Below, piece after piece: positions 1-7,366 of a stretch of 51,159 nucleotides of DNA. The stretch's first letter is position 1. Every line of letters begins with the position of its first letter. The translations under genes were made by a program, and so were the position numbers. Source of the DNA: Mediterranea massiliensis (lineage in GTDB: Bacteria > Bacteroidota > Bacteroidia > Bacteroidales > Bacteroidaceae); assembly GCA_015060695.1 (NCBI GenBank), contig SUYA01000015.1, positions 1-51,159 on the forward strand, written 5' to 3'. A model generated the notes under the pieces. The model worked only from the letters and a program-made list of their open reading frames with translations. It ran no database searches and was not told where the DNA came from.

Positions 1-35
1 GCTTTTGAGTTCTAAAACGCTATGAGTGAAACCTC

Positions 36-368
36 TTATTCTACTACCATTACACTTGGCAAGTAATTTTTCAAAATACTAAGAGGAATTGGTTGGTAGA
101 AGTTTTCAGTTACTACCGTTTCTTTTATATCCGTAAGGGCATAAATTACTTCATCTTGTTCTTTACGCTTTCTCGGTTTGAGCTAGGCATTACCCTTAGA
201 AGCTCCATTTTTTCTTTTTACTAGTCTTTCCATAAAATCATGATTTTTAAGTTTATAAATAAATTTCTTATACTCAATACTACTCGTTGAGCAGAAATAA
301 TCAAAATGAAAATCGCAGAAATTTGAGTAATTGCTGAAATCGAATAACCATGTCGTTTTTCTTGCCAT
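36..368 (-). CDS. Unknown 110-residue protein with in-frame amber codon 62
   Basis: I do not recognise this protein. A 61-codon reading frame starts at ATG 368 on the minus strand and meets TAG at 183-185. The same frame then stays open for 48 more codons to TAA at 36-38. The N-terminal half is aromatic (WLFDFSNYSNFCDF), and the middle is strongly basic on both sides of the TAG (KRKNG before it, LKPRKRKEQ after it), so composition is continuous across the amber. It is divergent from the helicase gene, with a 281-bp shared upstream region containing TGTCGA-type boxes, as is common for phage regulators. It could instead be a decayed gene with a premature stop. Read-through is favoured because the two neighbouring frames show the same pattern. 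Confidence 0.45.
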
Positions 369-371
369 TTG

Positions 372-466
372 CCGACAGCCAACCAGAAATTTCGACCAGA
401 ATTTGTCGATAAAGTGAATGTCGTAAAAATGTGTGTCGAAAAGTTGTAATCAAGATTTTTTCGATA
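372..466. promoter_or_regulatory. Cluster of TGTCGA-like boxes between divergent genes
   Basis: The gap between the divergent genes at 368 and 650 carries repeated variants of TGTCGA on either strand: ccgaca at 373-378, TCGAC at 392-396 facing GTCGA at 405-409 (inverted, 8 bases apart), TGTCGT at 419-424, TGTCGA at 434-439 and TCGAT at 461-465. CCAGA motifs also recur (383-387, 396-400 and near 497-506). Such repeats between divergent mobile-element genes often bind a repressor. That role is inference only. Confidence 0.35.
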
Positions 467-649
467 TATAATAGCTTGTCTGATGATTCAGATTGCCAGA
501 CCAGAAAAAATCGGGCAAAAATTCAAGATTTTATCGTGTAATCAAATTTTGCAAATTATTCCTTTATACATAGTCCAAAAGATTTTTGGTTACACCAAGA
601 ATACGCAGATAATCAATTATTTATTTTAATCTTTAACGCATTAAGAATT

Positions 650-2461
650 ATGAGTGAATTAAAAATCAACAGTAACAACGGTTTTCTTCAAATGGAAGAC
701 CTACCACAAAACTGCATCTTCAATAAGGTCGTAACAGGTTGTGGCGGCACAACAATCGTACTATTTAACGAAAGAGATTACATTATCAGCGTTCCTACTA
801 CGGAACTTATTACAAACAAAACAGGATTGACCGAAGCAGGAGTAACAATTATTAAGTCTCCAGACGGAATAAAGACGCAATCTGTCTTCGGACTATTTGG
901 CGAATTTACTTACGGAGTGCAGAAAGAGTTGAAACAATATGTTGCATCGCCTGGCACTAAAAAGATTCTTTGCACCTACGATAAAGTAAGACAGCTTATA
1001 AGGTTCATAGAGCCTCAACAATACCAGATTTTGATTGACGAATATCATTAGCTATTAAAAGCCTGTTCGTACCGTAGCCCTGCTATTATAGGTGTTCTGG
1101 AGAACTTCCGAAAATTCAAGTCTTTCTGCTTCTTATCGGCTACCCCTATATCACCTGACTTTGCACCTTGTGTTCTGGACGGAATAGAGCAAATTGATGC
1201 AGTCTGGGAGAACACAGATACTTTGATTGTGAAGCTAGAGCAGACTAATAACCCTTATGTCAAAGCTGCAAACATTATCAATGAATACAAGACAAACGGA
1301 TATTTGGAAATAAATGGTAAAAGGTCTTATGAAGCGTTCTTCTTTATCAATTCAGTTACGGACATCGCAGCCATTCTCAAACATTGCAATCTAAGTAATG
1401 ATGAAGTGAAGATTGTTTGTGCAAGTGAAGATAAAAACAAAGCTAAACTATCTGGCTACACCATATCCAACAGTAGAGATGCCAATAAGAAATTTACATT
1501 CATTACTTCAAAATCATTTGAGGGAGCAGACTATTTCAGCGATACAGGATTATGCTTCGTGGTCAGTAACTCCAGAAACAAAAACACGCTTCTTGATATA
1601 TCTACGGACATATACCAGATAGCAGGTAGAATCCGAACCGAAACCAATCCATTTAGAAATACATTGGTACACATATTCAATACAACAGGTAAACGAAAAC
1701 TCAATTTGGATATTAGCTACGATGATTTCAAACTCTCGATCCAGAACCAAGTTGAATTAGCTACTAAACTTATCAAAACCGTAAATGAAGCATCAAACGG
1801 CAAAGGAATTGCAGATAAAATGTTCAAGAGCGAATACATTATGAAAGACGATAACGGCAATTACTTCTTAAACGATATGTTGCCAAAGTTGGAGCTGATG
1901 AACTACAAGATAGAAAAACAGATTTACCAAACAGGTGTACAACTCAAAAAGAACTACAACACCAATGGAATACTTACAACAGAAATAGATTATGAGAAGT
2001 TGGAAAACACCATAGATAAAGCTAGTAAGAAAATGCCATTCAAAGAAGCATATCTGAAATACTCTGAATTGCGTAAAAGCCTAGACTTTGGAAATAGTGC
2101 AGCAGAGATAGCAGCCATTCACCCCCTAGTAGTGGATGCCTACAATAAGCTTGGCGATGATAAGGTAAGAAAACTACGATACATTAAAGAAGCTATCAAG
2201 AGAGAACTGATTAACATTGACAAAAGCAAGTCACAGGATGAAAAGATTGCAGCAATGGTGAAACAAGCTATTGAATATCCATGTCGAATGACTTGCCAAG
2301 AGCTTATTAAAATCATTGATAAGGCATACAAGACGGTCGGCATAGAAACCAAAGCAAAAGCGGCTGATATTACGAATTGGTTTGATTGCAAAAAGACTAG
2401 CGTAAGAATAAAAGGTGTTCCAACGGCAGTTTATGATATATTTACACCATTACTTACATGA
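650..2461 (+). CDS. SF2 helicase-like protein read through an in-frame amber codon
   Basis: From ATG 650 to TGA 2459-2461 the frame is open for 603 codons apart from one TAG at 1049-1051 (codon 134). Helicase motifs fall on both sides of it: a degenerate Walker A, VVTGCGGTT (about residues 27-35, lacking the usual Lys), then IDEYH directly before the TAG (Walker B/DExH), then FLSATPI about 30 residues after it (motif III), then DIYQIAGRIR (motif VI). If TAG were a real stop, the two parts would each be a useless half helicase, and the second would need a TTG start at 1223. The C-terminal about 50 residues (CQELIKIIDKAYKTVGI, KAKAADI, RIKG) resemble the next gene. Probable role: replication helicase of a phage or plasmid. 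The amino acid at TAG is likely Gln by analogy with amber-recoded Bacteroidales phages, not shown here. Confidence 0.7.
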
Positions 2462-2691
2462 TGAATTATTAGACAGGCGACAGGGTAACTAACAAGGAAT
2501 TGAAGGCTACCCTGCAAAGCCTATACGATGAACAAGGAATTAAAGAGAAAGCAAAAGCTACTCACATTACCAGATATTACAAAGTAAAGAAATGTAAGAT
2601 ACGAATTGGAGATAAAAGAGTGGACGGATACGAAATATTATCAGTGAAAAATCAAGGTGAAAGATTGGTAACATGTCAGATTTTAAGCTGA
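2461..2691 (+). CDS. Small protein related to the helicase C-terminus, amber at codon 4
   Basis: The ATG at 2461 shares its A with the helicase stop (TGATG), so the two are translationally coupled. The fourth codon is TAG (2470-2472), after which the frame runs cleanly to TGA 2689-2691, giving 76 residues. With standard decoding only a TTG start at 2500 is available. The body (KELKATLQSLYDEQGI, KAKATHITRYYKVKK, RIGDKRVDGYEIL) repeats the pattern of the helicase C-terminal about 50 residues, so it is probably a stand-alone copy of that module, perhaps a winged-helix or DNA-binding domain. That fold is a guess. Its clean overlap with the helicase gene supports the ATG 2461 start and therefore read-through of the amber. 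Confidence 0.6.
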
Positions 2692-2808
2692 TCGAAGTGT
2701 TTATAATGGAAAATCAAGGGAAAATCAATATGCCGACTTGTTTTTCAAGAAGAAAATAAGTAGTCGAGTTAATAAATGAACTAATTTTGCAAATAAAACT
2801 TGATCTAC

Positions 2809-3525
2809 ATGGGTAACATTATCAAAACATTCCGAAAAATAGAGAAAGCAATATCAGGAGAAAAGGCTAAACCTGCAACACCTAGAAAACCTGCAAATCG
2901 TAGTCTTTCTTTAGAAGCACGATTAGCTAAAAATGACGGTCAATATATTACTTTTCTAAATGAGCAATCTAATTCTGGATTGTACGGATCGTTGCGTAAA
3001 TCTCTAAACTCAACTTCGGCTACACCATTAGATCAGTTTGTAAATGCTATGTGTTTTAGAGCGGAGGCGGTTAACGAAGGTTTCTTGACATTAGCTAAAG
3101 CAGGGAATTTTTTAACGGCATGTTCCATGATTCGCTTACAACTAGATTCGGCTCTAATTTGTCTTGCAGGGTTAAAAGCCAAAAATCAGTTTGAGTTTTT
3201 TGTAGCGTTCAATAGTGGAACACCTATTAACAAGTTGAAAGATCAAGAAGGAAATCTGCTTACTCAGAATTATCTAGCTAAGAGTTTTGAAAATCCAGAA
3301 ATCAAAGAAATATTTGATAATGGGAATAAATATGTTCACCCTTCGAGATTGTTCCAAGATGAAAGCATAGATCTTACCGATGGTCTAAGACTTATGAATT
3401 ATCGAGAATATCAGACACCAGAGAAAATCAGAAAAGAAGCATATCGCCAAATGTTGATCGCAAATAATTTGTTGGCAAAATATCTACATGAATGGATCAA
3501 GATTAAAAATCCAGAATTGAAATAA
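2809..3525 (+). CDS. Unknown 238-residue protein, mostly helical
   Basis: Not confidently recognised. I place the start at ATG 2809 (MGNIIKTFRK) rather than TTG 2800. The N-terminus has a basic, Pro/Ala-rich stretch (KAKPATPRKPANR, about 23-35). The central part is a hydrophobic helical block (MCFRAEAVNEGFLTLAKAG, then MIRLQLDSALICLAGL). After it comes NKYVHPSRLF, a polar motif with a His, followed by a long helical tail. The layout faintly resembles DUF5677- or HEPN-like helical proteins, but no canonical RxxxxH motif is visible. It ends in TAA, has no in-frame TAG, and is AT-rich like the helicase gene. It sits after a 108-base gap holding TAATTTTGC (2782-2790), a possible -7 element very close to the start. 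A cargo or defence role is possible but unproven. Confidence 0.6.
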   Translation: MGNIIKTFRKIEKAISGEKAKPATPRKPANRSLSLEARLAKNDGQYITFLNEQSNSGLYGSLRKSLNSTSATPLDQFVNAMCFRAEAVNEGFLTLAKAGNFLTACSMIRLQLDSALICLAGLKAKNQFEFFVAFNSGTPINKLKDQEGNLLTQNYLAKSFENPEIKEIFDNGNKYVHPSRLFQDESIDLTDGLRLMNYREYQTPEKIRKEAYRQMLIANNLLAKYLHEWIKIKNPELK

Positions 3526-3536
3526 TCTAGATAAAA

Positions 3537-3568
3537 AATAACCTAAGAGGATAGCCCCTTAGGTTATT
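3537..3568. terminator. Bidirectional terminator between convergent unknown genes
   Basis: AATAACCTAAG (3537-3547) pairs perfectly with CTTAGGTTATT (3558-3568). An inner GG/CC extends the stem beyond one A-C mismatch. The hairpin lies between the stop of the rightward gene (3525) and the end of the leftward gene (3579), with an A-run just before the left arm that gives a T-run on the minus strand. Confidence 0.7.
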
Positions 3569-3578
3569 CAGTTAAGAA

Positions 3579-4139
3579 TCATTTTTTAGGTTCATCAAAT
3601 CCTTTCTTAACAGGGCATTCTTGACATTCTGGAAGTTTACCTTCTTTGCATTGTTTAATGATTTCAACAAAATTCATTGCTTCACGAAGACGATGATTAC
3701 CGTCAAAAGCAACAAGTGTGTCGTAATCAAAAATGTGTTCAGCCATCTGCTTAGAGTAGATGTTTTGGAACACTGCATCAATTCCCTTTTTAAGAATATC
3801 ATAGCAATACGACAAACCTGCGAAAACACAGTGTTGTGCTACTATGAAAGGACAAAGTTCATGGTTCTGACAATCTTTAACGAATTTAGTAGATTCAATG
3901 AGCATACAAATAGCATTGTTAAGCTCTCCATAAAATTCTTCGTCAGTAACACCATATTTGCCAAGACCTGCAATAATAAGTTGCTTTTTAATTTCGGCTG
4001 TTTGAACAGGGAAATTTAAGAACTTCTTACGAGCAAATCTTAATACTTGATCAAGATTACTAACAGTCTTCTTTGATGAATTCTGATTTTTAACTTGTGC
4101 ATTTACAGTTGCACTGGCTGGAAAAATAACTGCTTTCAT
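3579..4139 (-). CDS. Unknown Cys-rich 186-residue protein
   Basis: Not recognised. ATG 4139 to TGA 3579, 186 residues. The first about 30 residues are polar and low in complexity (NAQVKNQNSSKKTVSN). The middle is helical, with clustered Cys and His residues (CMLIES, KDCQNHELCPF, QHCVF). The end has CKEGKLPECQECPVKK, a C-x7-C-x2-C group that could bind zinc, just before a charged tail. The phrase FDGNHRLREAM superficially resembles the GxHR motif of ParB-like proteins, but nothing else of that family is visible. No signal peptide or membrane segment. It converges on the gene at 2809 with a shared terminator and has its own candidate promoter at 4226-4257. Codon use is AT-rich like the rest of the left-end element, to which I assign it tentatively. 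Confidence 0.6.
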   Translation of the reverse strand: MKAVIFPASATVNAQVKNQNSSKKTVSNLDQVLRFARKKFLNFPVQTAEIKKQLIIAGLGKYGVTDEEFYGELNNAICMLIESTKFVKDCQNHELCPFIVAQHCVFAGLSYCYDILKKGIDAVFQNIYSKQMAEHIFDYDTLVAFDGNHRLREAMNFVEIIKQCKEGKLPECQECPVKKGFDEPKK

Positions 4140-4225
4140 TTTAGATAAAATTTAAATTGGCCACATTATTGAGGCTATTCTCGAATGAAGCAATTTAAAA
4201 AACTACTATGAAAACGATTTTCGCT

Positions 4226-4257
4226 GCAAAGTTGGTGAAAAATATTCAGATGGCAAA
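4226..4257 (-). promoter_or_regulatory. Candidate promoter for the Cys-rich gene
   Basis: On the minus strand TTTG (4254-4257) is followed after exactly 19 bases by CAACTTTGC (4226-4234). This matches the Bacteroidetes promoter except for C instead of T at the first -7 position. The start codon of the 3579-4139 gene is about 85 bases further on. Confidence 0.45.
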
Positions 4258-4513
4258 AGAAATGCTTAGAAATGATTTATTGATCTACCATATTAGAAGT
4301 TGAGATATTGAGAATCTCTGAATATTGAGTAATTGGAAGTCTATAATATATCGAAATATACACTAATAAGAATCGTAGAAATAAGTTATGGATTAAAATG
4401 CAACTTGCTATTAAGAAACTTGTTTGATAACTTCTGAATATCTATTTTTGCCAGAGTAAATCAAGAATAGGAGGGGAGGTGCTTCATTATGAAATAATAC
4501 AGGAATTATACAC

Positions 4514-4614
4514 TTTTGTGACGCTTGATACCGTCACAAAACCGTCACAAAATAAGTCTTTTTGTGTCAATTTTGAGTCAATAAAATGGTGTAATCAACT
4601 TATACCGTCACAAA
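4514..4614. repeat. Direct and inverted CCGTCACAAAA repeats
   Basis: Three direct copies: CCGTCACAAAA at 4531-4541 and 4542-4552 in tandem, and CCGTCACAAA at 4605-4614. One inverted copy, TTTTGTGACG at 4514-4523, forms a perfect 10-bp palindrome with 4532-4541 around an 8-base loop. They lie at the junction between the foreign left region and the conserved operon, so they could be recombinase arm sites, replication iterons or operators. The sequence alone does not decide. Confidence 0.6.
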
Positions 4615-4681
4615 GGAAAATTCAGTTAGAAATGGTAATGTTTGGGAGAGTTGCATAGAATGTGGTTTCTATTGATATGGC

Positions 4682-4716
4682 AAAATAAAAAGAGCCTTCC
4701 AATTAAGGAAAGCTCT
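4682..4716 (-). terminator. Terminator of the NifU-like/GGGtGRT operon
   Basis: AGAGCCTTCC (4691-4700) and GGAAAGCTCT (4707-4716) form a 10-bp stem with one C-A mismatch around AATTAA. Read on the minus strand the hairpin is followed by TTTTTATTTT, a typical intrinsic terminator 25 bases after the GGGtGRT stop. Confidence 0.85.
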
Positions 4717-4741
4717 CTTTAAAGTATTTGAAATCAGTAGA

Positions 4742-5752
4742 TTACTTATTCAAAGCCTGAGCAACGTCAACAGCACAAGCTACTGTACAACCTACCATCG
4801 GGTTGTTACCGATACCCAAGAAGCCCATCATTTCTACGTGAGCAGGAACTGATGAAGAACCAGCAAACTGAGCGTCTGAGTGCATACGACCCATAGTATC
4901 TGTCATACCGTAAGAAGCAGGACCAGCAGCCATGTTATCTGGGTGAAGTGTACGACCTGTACCACCACCTGAAGCTACTGAGAAGTATGGCTTACCAGCC
5001 AATACACGTTCCTTCTTATATGTACCGGCTGTTGGGTGTTGGAAGCGTGTTGGGTTAGTAGAGTTACCTGTGATAGATACATCTACACCTTCGTGCCACA
5101 TGATAGCTACACCTTCGCGAACGTCGTCGGCACCGTAGCAGTTAACCTTAGCGCGAGGACCGTCTGAGTAGGCAATGCGTTGTACTTCCTTCAATTCGCC
5201 AGTGAAGTAGTCGAATTGAGTTTGTACGTATGTGAAGCCGTTGATACGTGCGATGATTTGTGCAGCGTCCTTACCAAGACCGTTCAAGATAACGCGGAGA
5301 GGTTCTTTACGTACCTTGTCTGCCTTAGCAGCAATCTTGATAGCACCTTCGGCAGCAGCGAATGATTCGTGGCCTGCGAGGAAGGCGAAGCACTTGGTTT
5401 CTTCGCGCAACAACATAGCGGCAAGGTTACCGTGGCCAATACCTACCTTACGGTCGTCGGCTACTGAACCAGGGATGCAGAATGCTTGCAAACCGATACC
5501 GATAGCTTCAGCAGCTTCGGCAGCTGTCTTAACGCCCTTCTTGATAGCGATGGCGCAACCTACAACGTATGCCCACTTTGCGTTTTCGAAGCAAATGGGT
5601 TGAGTTTCTTCACAAGCTAAATAAGGATCGAGACCATATTCTTCGCAGATAGCGTTAGCTTCTTCGATGTCCTTAATACCGTATTCGTTCAATGCTGCAA
5701 GGATTTGCTTGATACGACGGTCTTGGCTTTCAAATTTCACTTCTCTAATCAT
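4742..5752 (-). CDS. GGGtGRT protein
   Basis: 336 residues, conserved and uncharacterised, named for the motif GGGTGRT, seen here at residues 262-268 (SGGGTGRTLHPDN). Gly-rich and Ala-rich throughout with no membrane segment, so cytoplasmic. Cys residues at 36, 47, 54, 66, 92, 121, 205 and two near the end (GCTVACAV) could serve as metal or cluster ligands; this is inference. It follows the NifU-like scaffold gene by 18 bases, and in known genomes these two families travel together, which points to Fe-S cluster handling in anaerobes. A strong AAGGAGG ribosome site sits 8 bases before ATG 5752, unusual for this group, suggesting high expression. The exact biochemical role is unknown. Confidence 0.9.
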   Translation of the reverse strand: MIREVKFESQDRRIKQILAALNEYGIKDIEEANAICEEYGLDPYLACEETQPICFENAKWAYVVGCAIAIKKGVKTAAEAAEAIGIGLQAFCIPGSVADDRKVGIGHGNLAAMLLREETKCFAFLAGHESFAAAEGAIKIAAKADKVRKEPLRVILNGLGKDAAQIIARINGFTYVQTQFDYFTGELKEVQRIAYSDGPRAKVNCYGADDVREGVAIMWHEGVDVSITGNSTNPTRFQHPTAGTYKKERVLAGKPYFSVASGGGTGRTLHPDNMAAGPASYGMTDTMGRMHSDAQFAGSSSVPAHVEMMGFLGIGNNPMVGCTVACAVDVAQALNK

Positions 5753-5760
5753 ATATCTTT

Positions 5761-5767
5761 CCTCCTT
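5761..5767 (-). promoter_or_regulatory. Strong Shine-Dalgarno site of the GGGtGRT gene
   Basis: AAGGAGG on the minus strand, 8 bases before the ATG at 5752. Bacteroides genes usually lack such a site, so its presence confirms the start and hints at strong translation of this downstream gene. Confidence 0.75.
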
Positions 5768-5770
5768 ATA

Positions 5771-6472
5771 TTATTCGTGACGTGGGTCAATGTGTTTAAC
5801 TGCACCTTGCTCGGCAGTGAAGCGACCGTAAGTACCGGTTACCTTCTTCAATGCTTCGTTAGCGTCGGTTCCCTTCTTAATCTCATCCATGAACTTGCCC
5901 AGATGAACGAATTCATAACCACAAACTTGGTCGTCCTTGTCGAGGGCGATGCGCTTGATGTAGCCTTCGGCCATTTCCAAGTAGCGAGGACCCTTTGCCA
6001 ATGTACCATAGAGAGTACCTACTTGGCTACGGAGACCCTTACCGAGGTCTTCCAAACCGGCACCGATCATCAAACCACCTTCAGAGAAAGCAGATTGTGT
6101 GCGGCCGTAAACGATTTGCAAGAAGAGTTCGCGCATGGCGGTGTTGATAGCGTCGCACACCAAGTCGGTGTTCAATGCTTCGAGGATGGTCTTACCTGGA
6201 AGGATTTCTGATGCCATAGCAGCAGAGTGAGTCATACCAGAGCAACCGATTGTTTCAACCAATGCTTCTTGGATAACACCTTCCTTAACGTTCAAAGTAA
6301 GCTTGCAAGCACCTTGTTGAGGAGCGCACCAGCCGATACCATGAGTTAAACCTGAAATGTCTACAATTTCCTTGGCTTTTACCCACTTACCTTCTTCGGG
6401 TATTGGAGCCGGTCCGTGGTTAGGACCTTTCTTTACAACACACATGTGTTCAACTTCGTGTGAATAAGTCAT
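5771..6472 (-). CDS. NifU-like iron-sulfur cluster assembly scaffold
   Basis: 233 residues. The NifU_N/IscU-type scaffold signature includes Cys49 (GIGWCAPQQGAC, with Cys56) and Cys77 (ETIGCSGMTHSA), the residues expected to hold a nascent [2Fe-2S] cluster. Cys11 is an extra one. The C-terminal about 100 residues extend beyond a minimal IscU (about 130), typical of the version paired with GGGtGRT proteins. Cytoplasmic, no signal peptide. It is the first gene of a two-gene operon with a clear promoter at 6538-6567 and a roughly 60-base leader. Likely role: building or delivering Fe-S clusters, with the GGGtGRT protein as partner. The family call is firm; the specific client is unknown. Confidence 0.88.
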   Translation of the reverse strand: MTYSHEVEHMCVVKKGPNHGPAPIPEEGKWVKAKEIVDISGLTHGIGWCAPQQGACKLTLNVKEGVIQEALVETIGCSGMTHSAAMASEILPGKTILEALNTDLVCDAINTAMRELFLQIVYGRTQSAFSEGGLMIGAGLEDLGKGLRSQVGTLYGTLAKGPRYLEMAEGYIKRIALDKDDQVCGYEFVHLGKFMDEIKKGTDANEALKKVTGTYGRFTAEQGAVKHIDPRHE

Positions 6473-6537
6473 AATTAGCTCTTTTTAAAAAGTTGATATA
6501 AATTAAACTAAATGTTATCTATATTTTAAATCGGTCA

Positions 6538-6567
6538 CAAAGTTAATAGTTTTATCGGATATTTCAA
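6538..6567 (-). promoter_or_regulatory. Promoter of the NifU-like/GGGtGRT operon
   Basis: Minus-strand TTG (6565-6567), 19 bases, then TAACTTTG (6538-6545), a full match to the Bacteroidetes TTTG/TAnnTTTG pattern, about 65 bases before the start codon at 6472. Confidence 0.7.
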
Positions 6568-6589
6568 TGAATGCGTCATTTTTTTTGCA

Positions 6590-7366
6590 TTATTCATTTT
6601 GTTGTGCTTCCAGCCAGGCATCAATCAGTTGGCGGGCGATACTTAGTTTGTGAGGTAGTTCGGGCAGGTGATGTCGGTCGAAGAATGCCGCATCCGATAA
6701 TTCATTGTCTTGCAGACGGATTTCTCCTTCTGCATAATCGGCTATGAAGCCCACCATCAGACCGCACGGATAAGGCCAAGGCTGACTGCCAAAATAGCGA
6801 ATATTTTTTATACGTAGTCCGGTTTCTTCCATTACTTCACGTTCGACGCAAGCCTCTAATGTTTCGCCAGGTTCTAAGAATCCGGCTACCAATCCGTAGA
6901 AAGTGCCCCGGAAGTTACGAGCTCTTACTAATAGTATTTCGTCGCCTCGGCGAATCAGTACGATGGTAGCGGTAGCGATGGGTGGATATAATTCGTGTCC
7001 GCAGTTGGGGCATTTTTTCATGATGGCCTCTTGCCAAAGGGTTGCTGTACCACAAACCGGACAAAAACGGCTATGGATATCCCAATACAATATTTCGTAG
7101 GCTTTTCCTGCTGCTTGGTAGTGGGTGCGGGGAAGAAGGTTGTAAGATTGCCTTAAGTCGATTAGTGCAAATGTTTCGTTATGGGCGTCGTTACTCAGTG
7201 ATACCGTTTTATATTTCTCTCCATCGGGAAGGGTCAATGTGTGAACGGGGGTACAAACATCTTTCAATAATGGTTTGACTTCTTCGTCATTAGGAAGTCT
7301 GTATTTTTCTTTACTTATTTTTTTTAGCAGTAGGCGGTTCTGGTAAAAAATGCAAAATAAACTCAT
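6590..7366 (-). CDS. nudC: NAD(+) diphosphatase, Nudix hydrolase
   Basis: 258 residues. NudC hydrolyses NAD(H) to NMN(H) and AMP, and in E. coli also removes NAD caps from RNA. Visible in order: N-terminal domain; zinc ribbon with Cys102, Cys105, Cys119 and Cys122 (CPVCG and CPNCG); Nudix box at about 162-184 (GFLEPGE, then REVMEETGL) supplying metal-binding Glu residues; and SQPWPYP at 194-200, the motif that separates NADH diphosphatases from other Nudix enzymes. Length matches the family (about 257). It is transcribed leftward, divergent from the DbpA-like helicase gene with 111 bases between. The next gene downstream has its own promoter, so this is probably monocistronic. Confidence 0.92.
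   Translation of the reverse strand: MSLFCIFYQNRLLLKKISKEKYRLPNDEEVKPLLKDVCTPVHTLTLPDGEKYKTVSLSNDAHNETFALIDLRQSYNLLPRTHYQAAGKAYEILYWDIHSRFCPVCGTATLWQEAIMKKCPNCGHELYPPIATATIVLIRRGDEILLVRARNFRGTFYGLVAGFLEPGETLEACVEREVMEETGLRIKNIRYFGSQPWPYPCGLMVGFIADYAEGEIRLQDNELSDAAFFDRHHLPELPHKLSIARQLIDAWLEAQQNE

Larger units (their letters stand above)
36..4614. mobile_element. Right part of an amber-recoded phage- or plasmid-like element
   Basis: Five genes without chromosomal housekeeping character lie left of the conserved GGGtGRT operon. Three of them (36-368, 650-2461, 2461-2691) are single continuous frames only if TAG is sense. The true ends of all five are TAA or TGA, never TAG. The helicase is of a type I associate with Bacteroidales phages and plasmids. 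The right limit is placed at a cluster of CCGTCACAAAA repeats (4514-4614) just before the core operon terminator; this limit is inferred. The left end is outside the window, so integrase, capsid genes and any suppressor tRNA cannot be assessed. Confidence 0.6.
4140..4741. other. 602-bp gene-free stretch between the foreign element and the core operon
   Basis: I see no credible gene here. The stretch holds the candidate promoter at 4226-4257, about 250 bases of AT-rich sequence without clear structure, a purine-rich gaataggaggggaggtgc (about 4468-4485) not followed by a long frame, the CCGTCACAAAA repeats (4514-4614), and the terminator of the GGGtGRT operon (4682-4716). No tRNA-like cloverleaf, and in particular no amber-suppressor candidate, was found by eye. 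Confidence 0.6.

Noticed and set aside
1223..2461. Separate 412-residue gene from a TTG start
   Set aside because: The start codon lies inside a longer open frame that joins the upstream DEYH part to motif III, so this is the distal part of one helicase gene.
1..4741. Search for an amber-suppressor tRNA in the visible part of the left element
   Set aside because: No cloverleaf with a CTA anticodon or T-loop GGTTCxAxxCC was found by eye; it may lie left of the window.
5705..6211. Antisense frame of 168 codons over the NifU-like gene
   Set aside because: Covers the ends of two conserved genes on the other strand and lacks promoter or motif.
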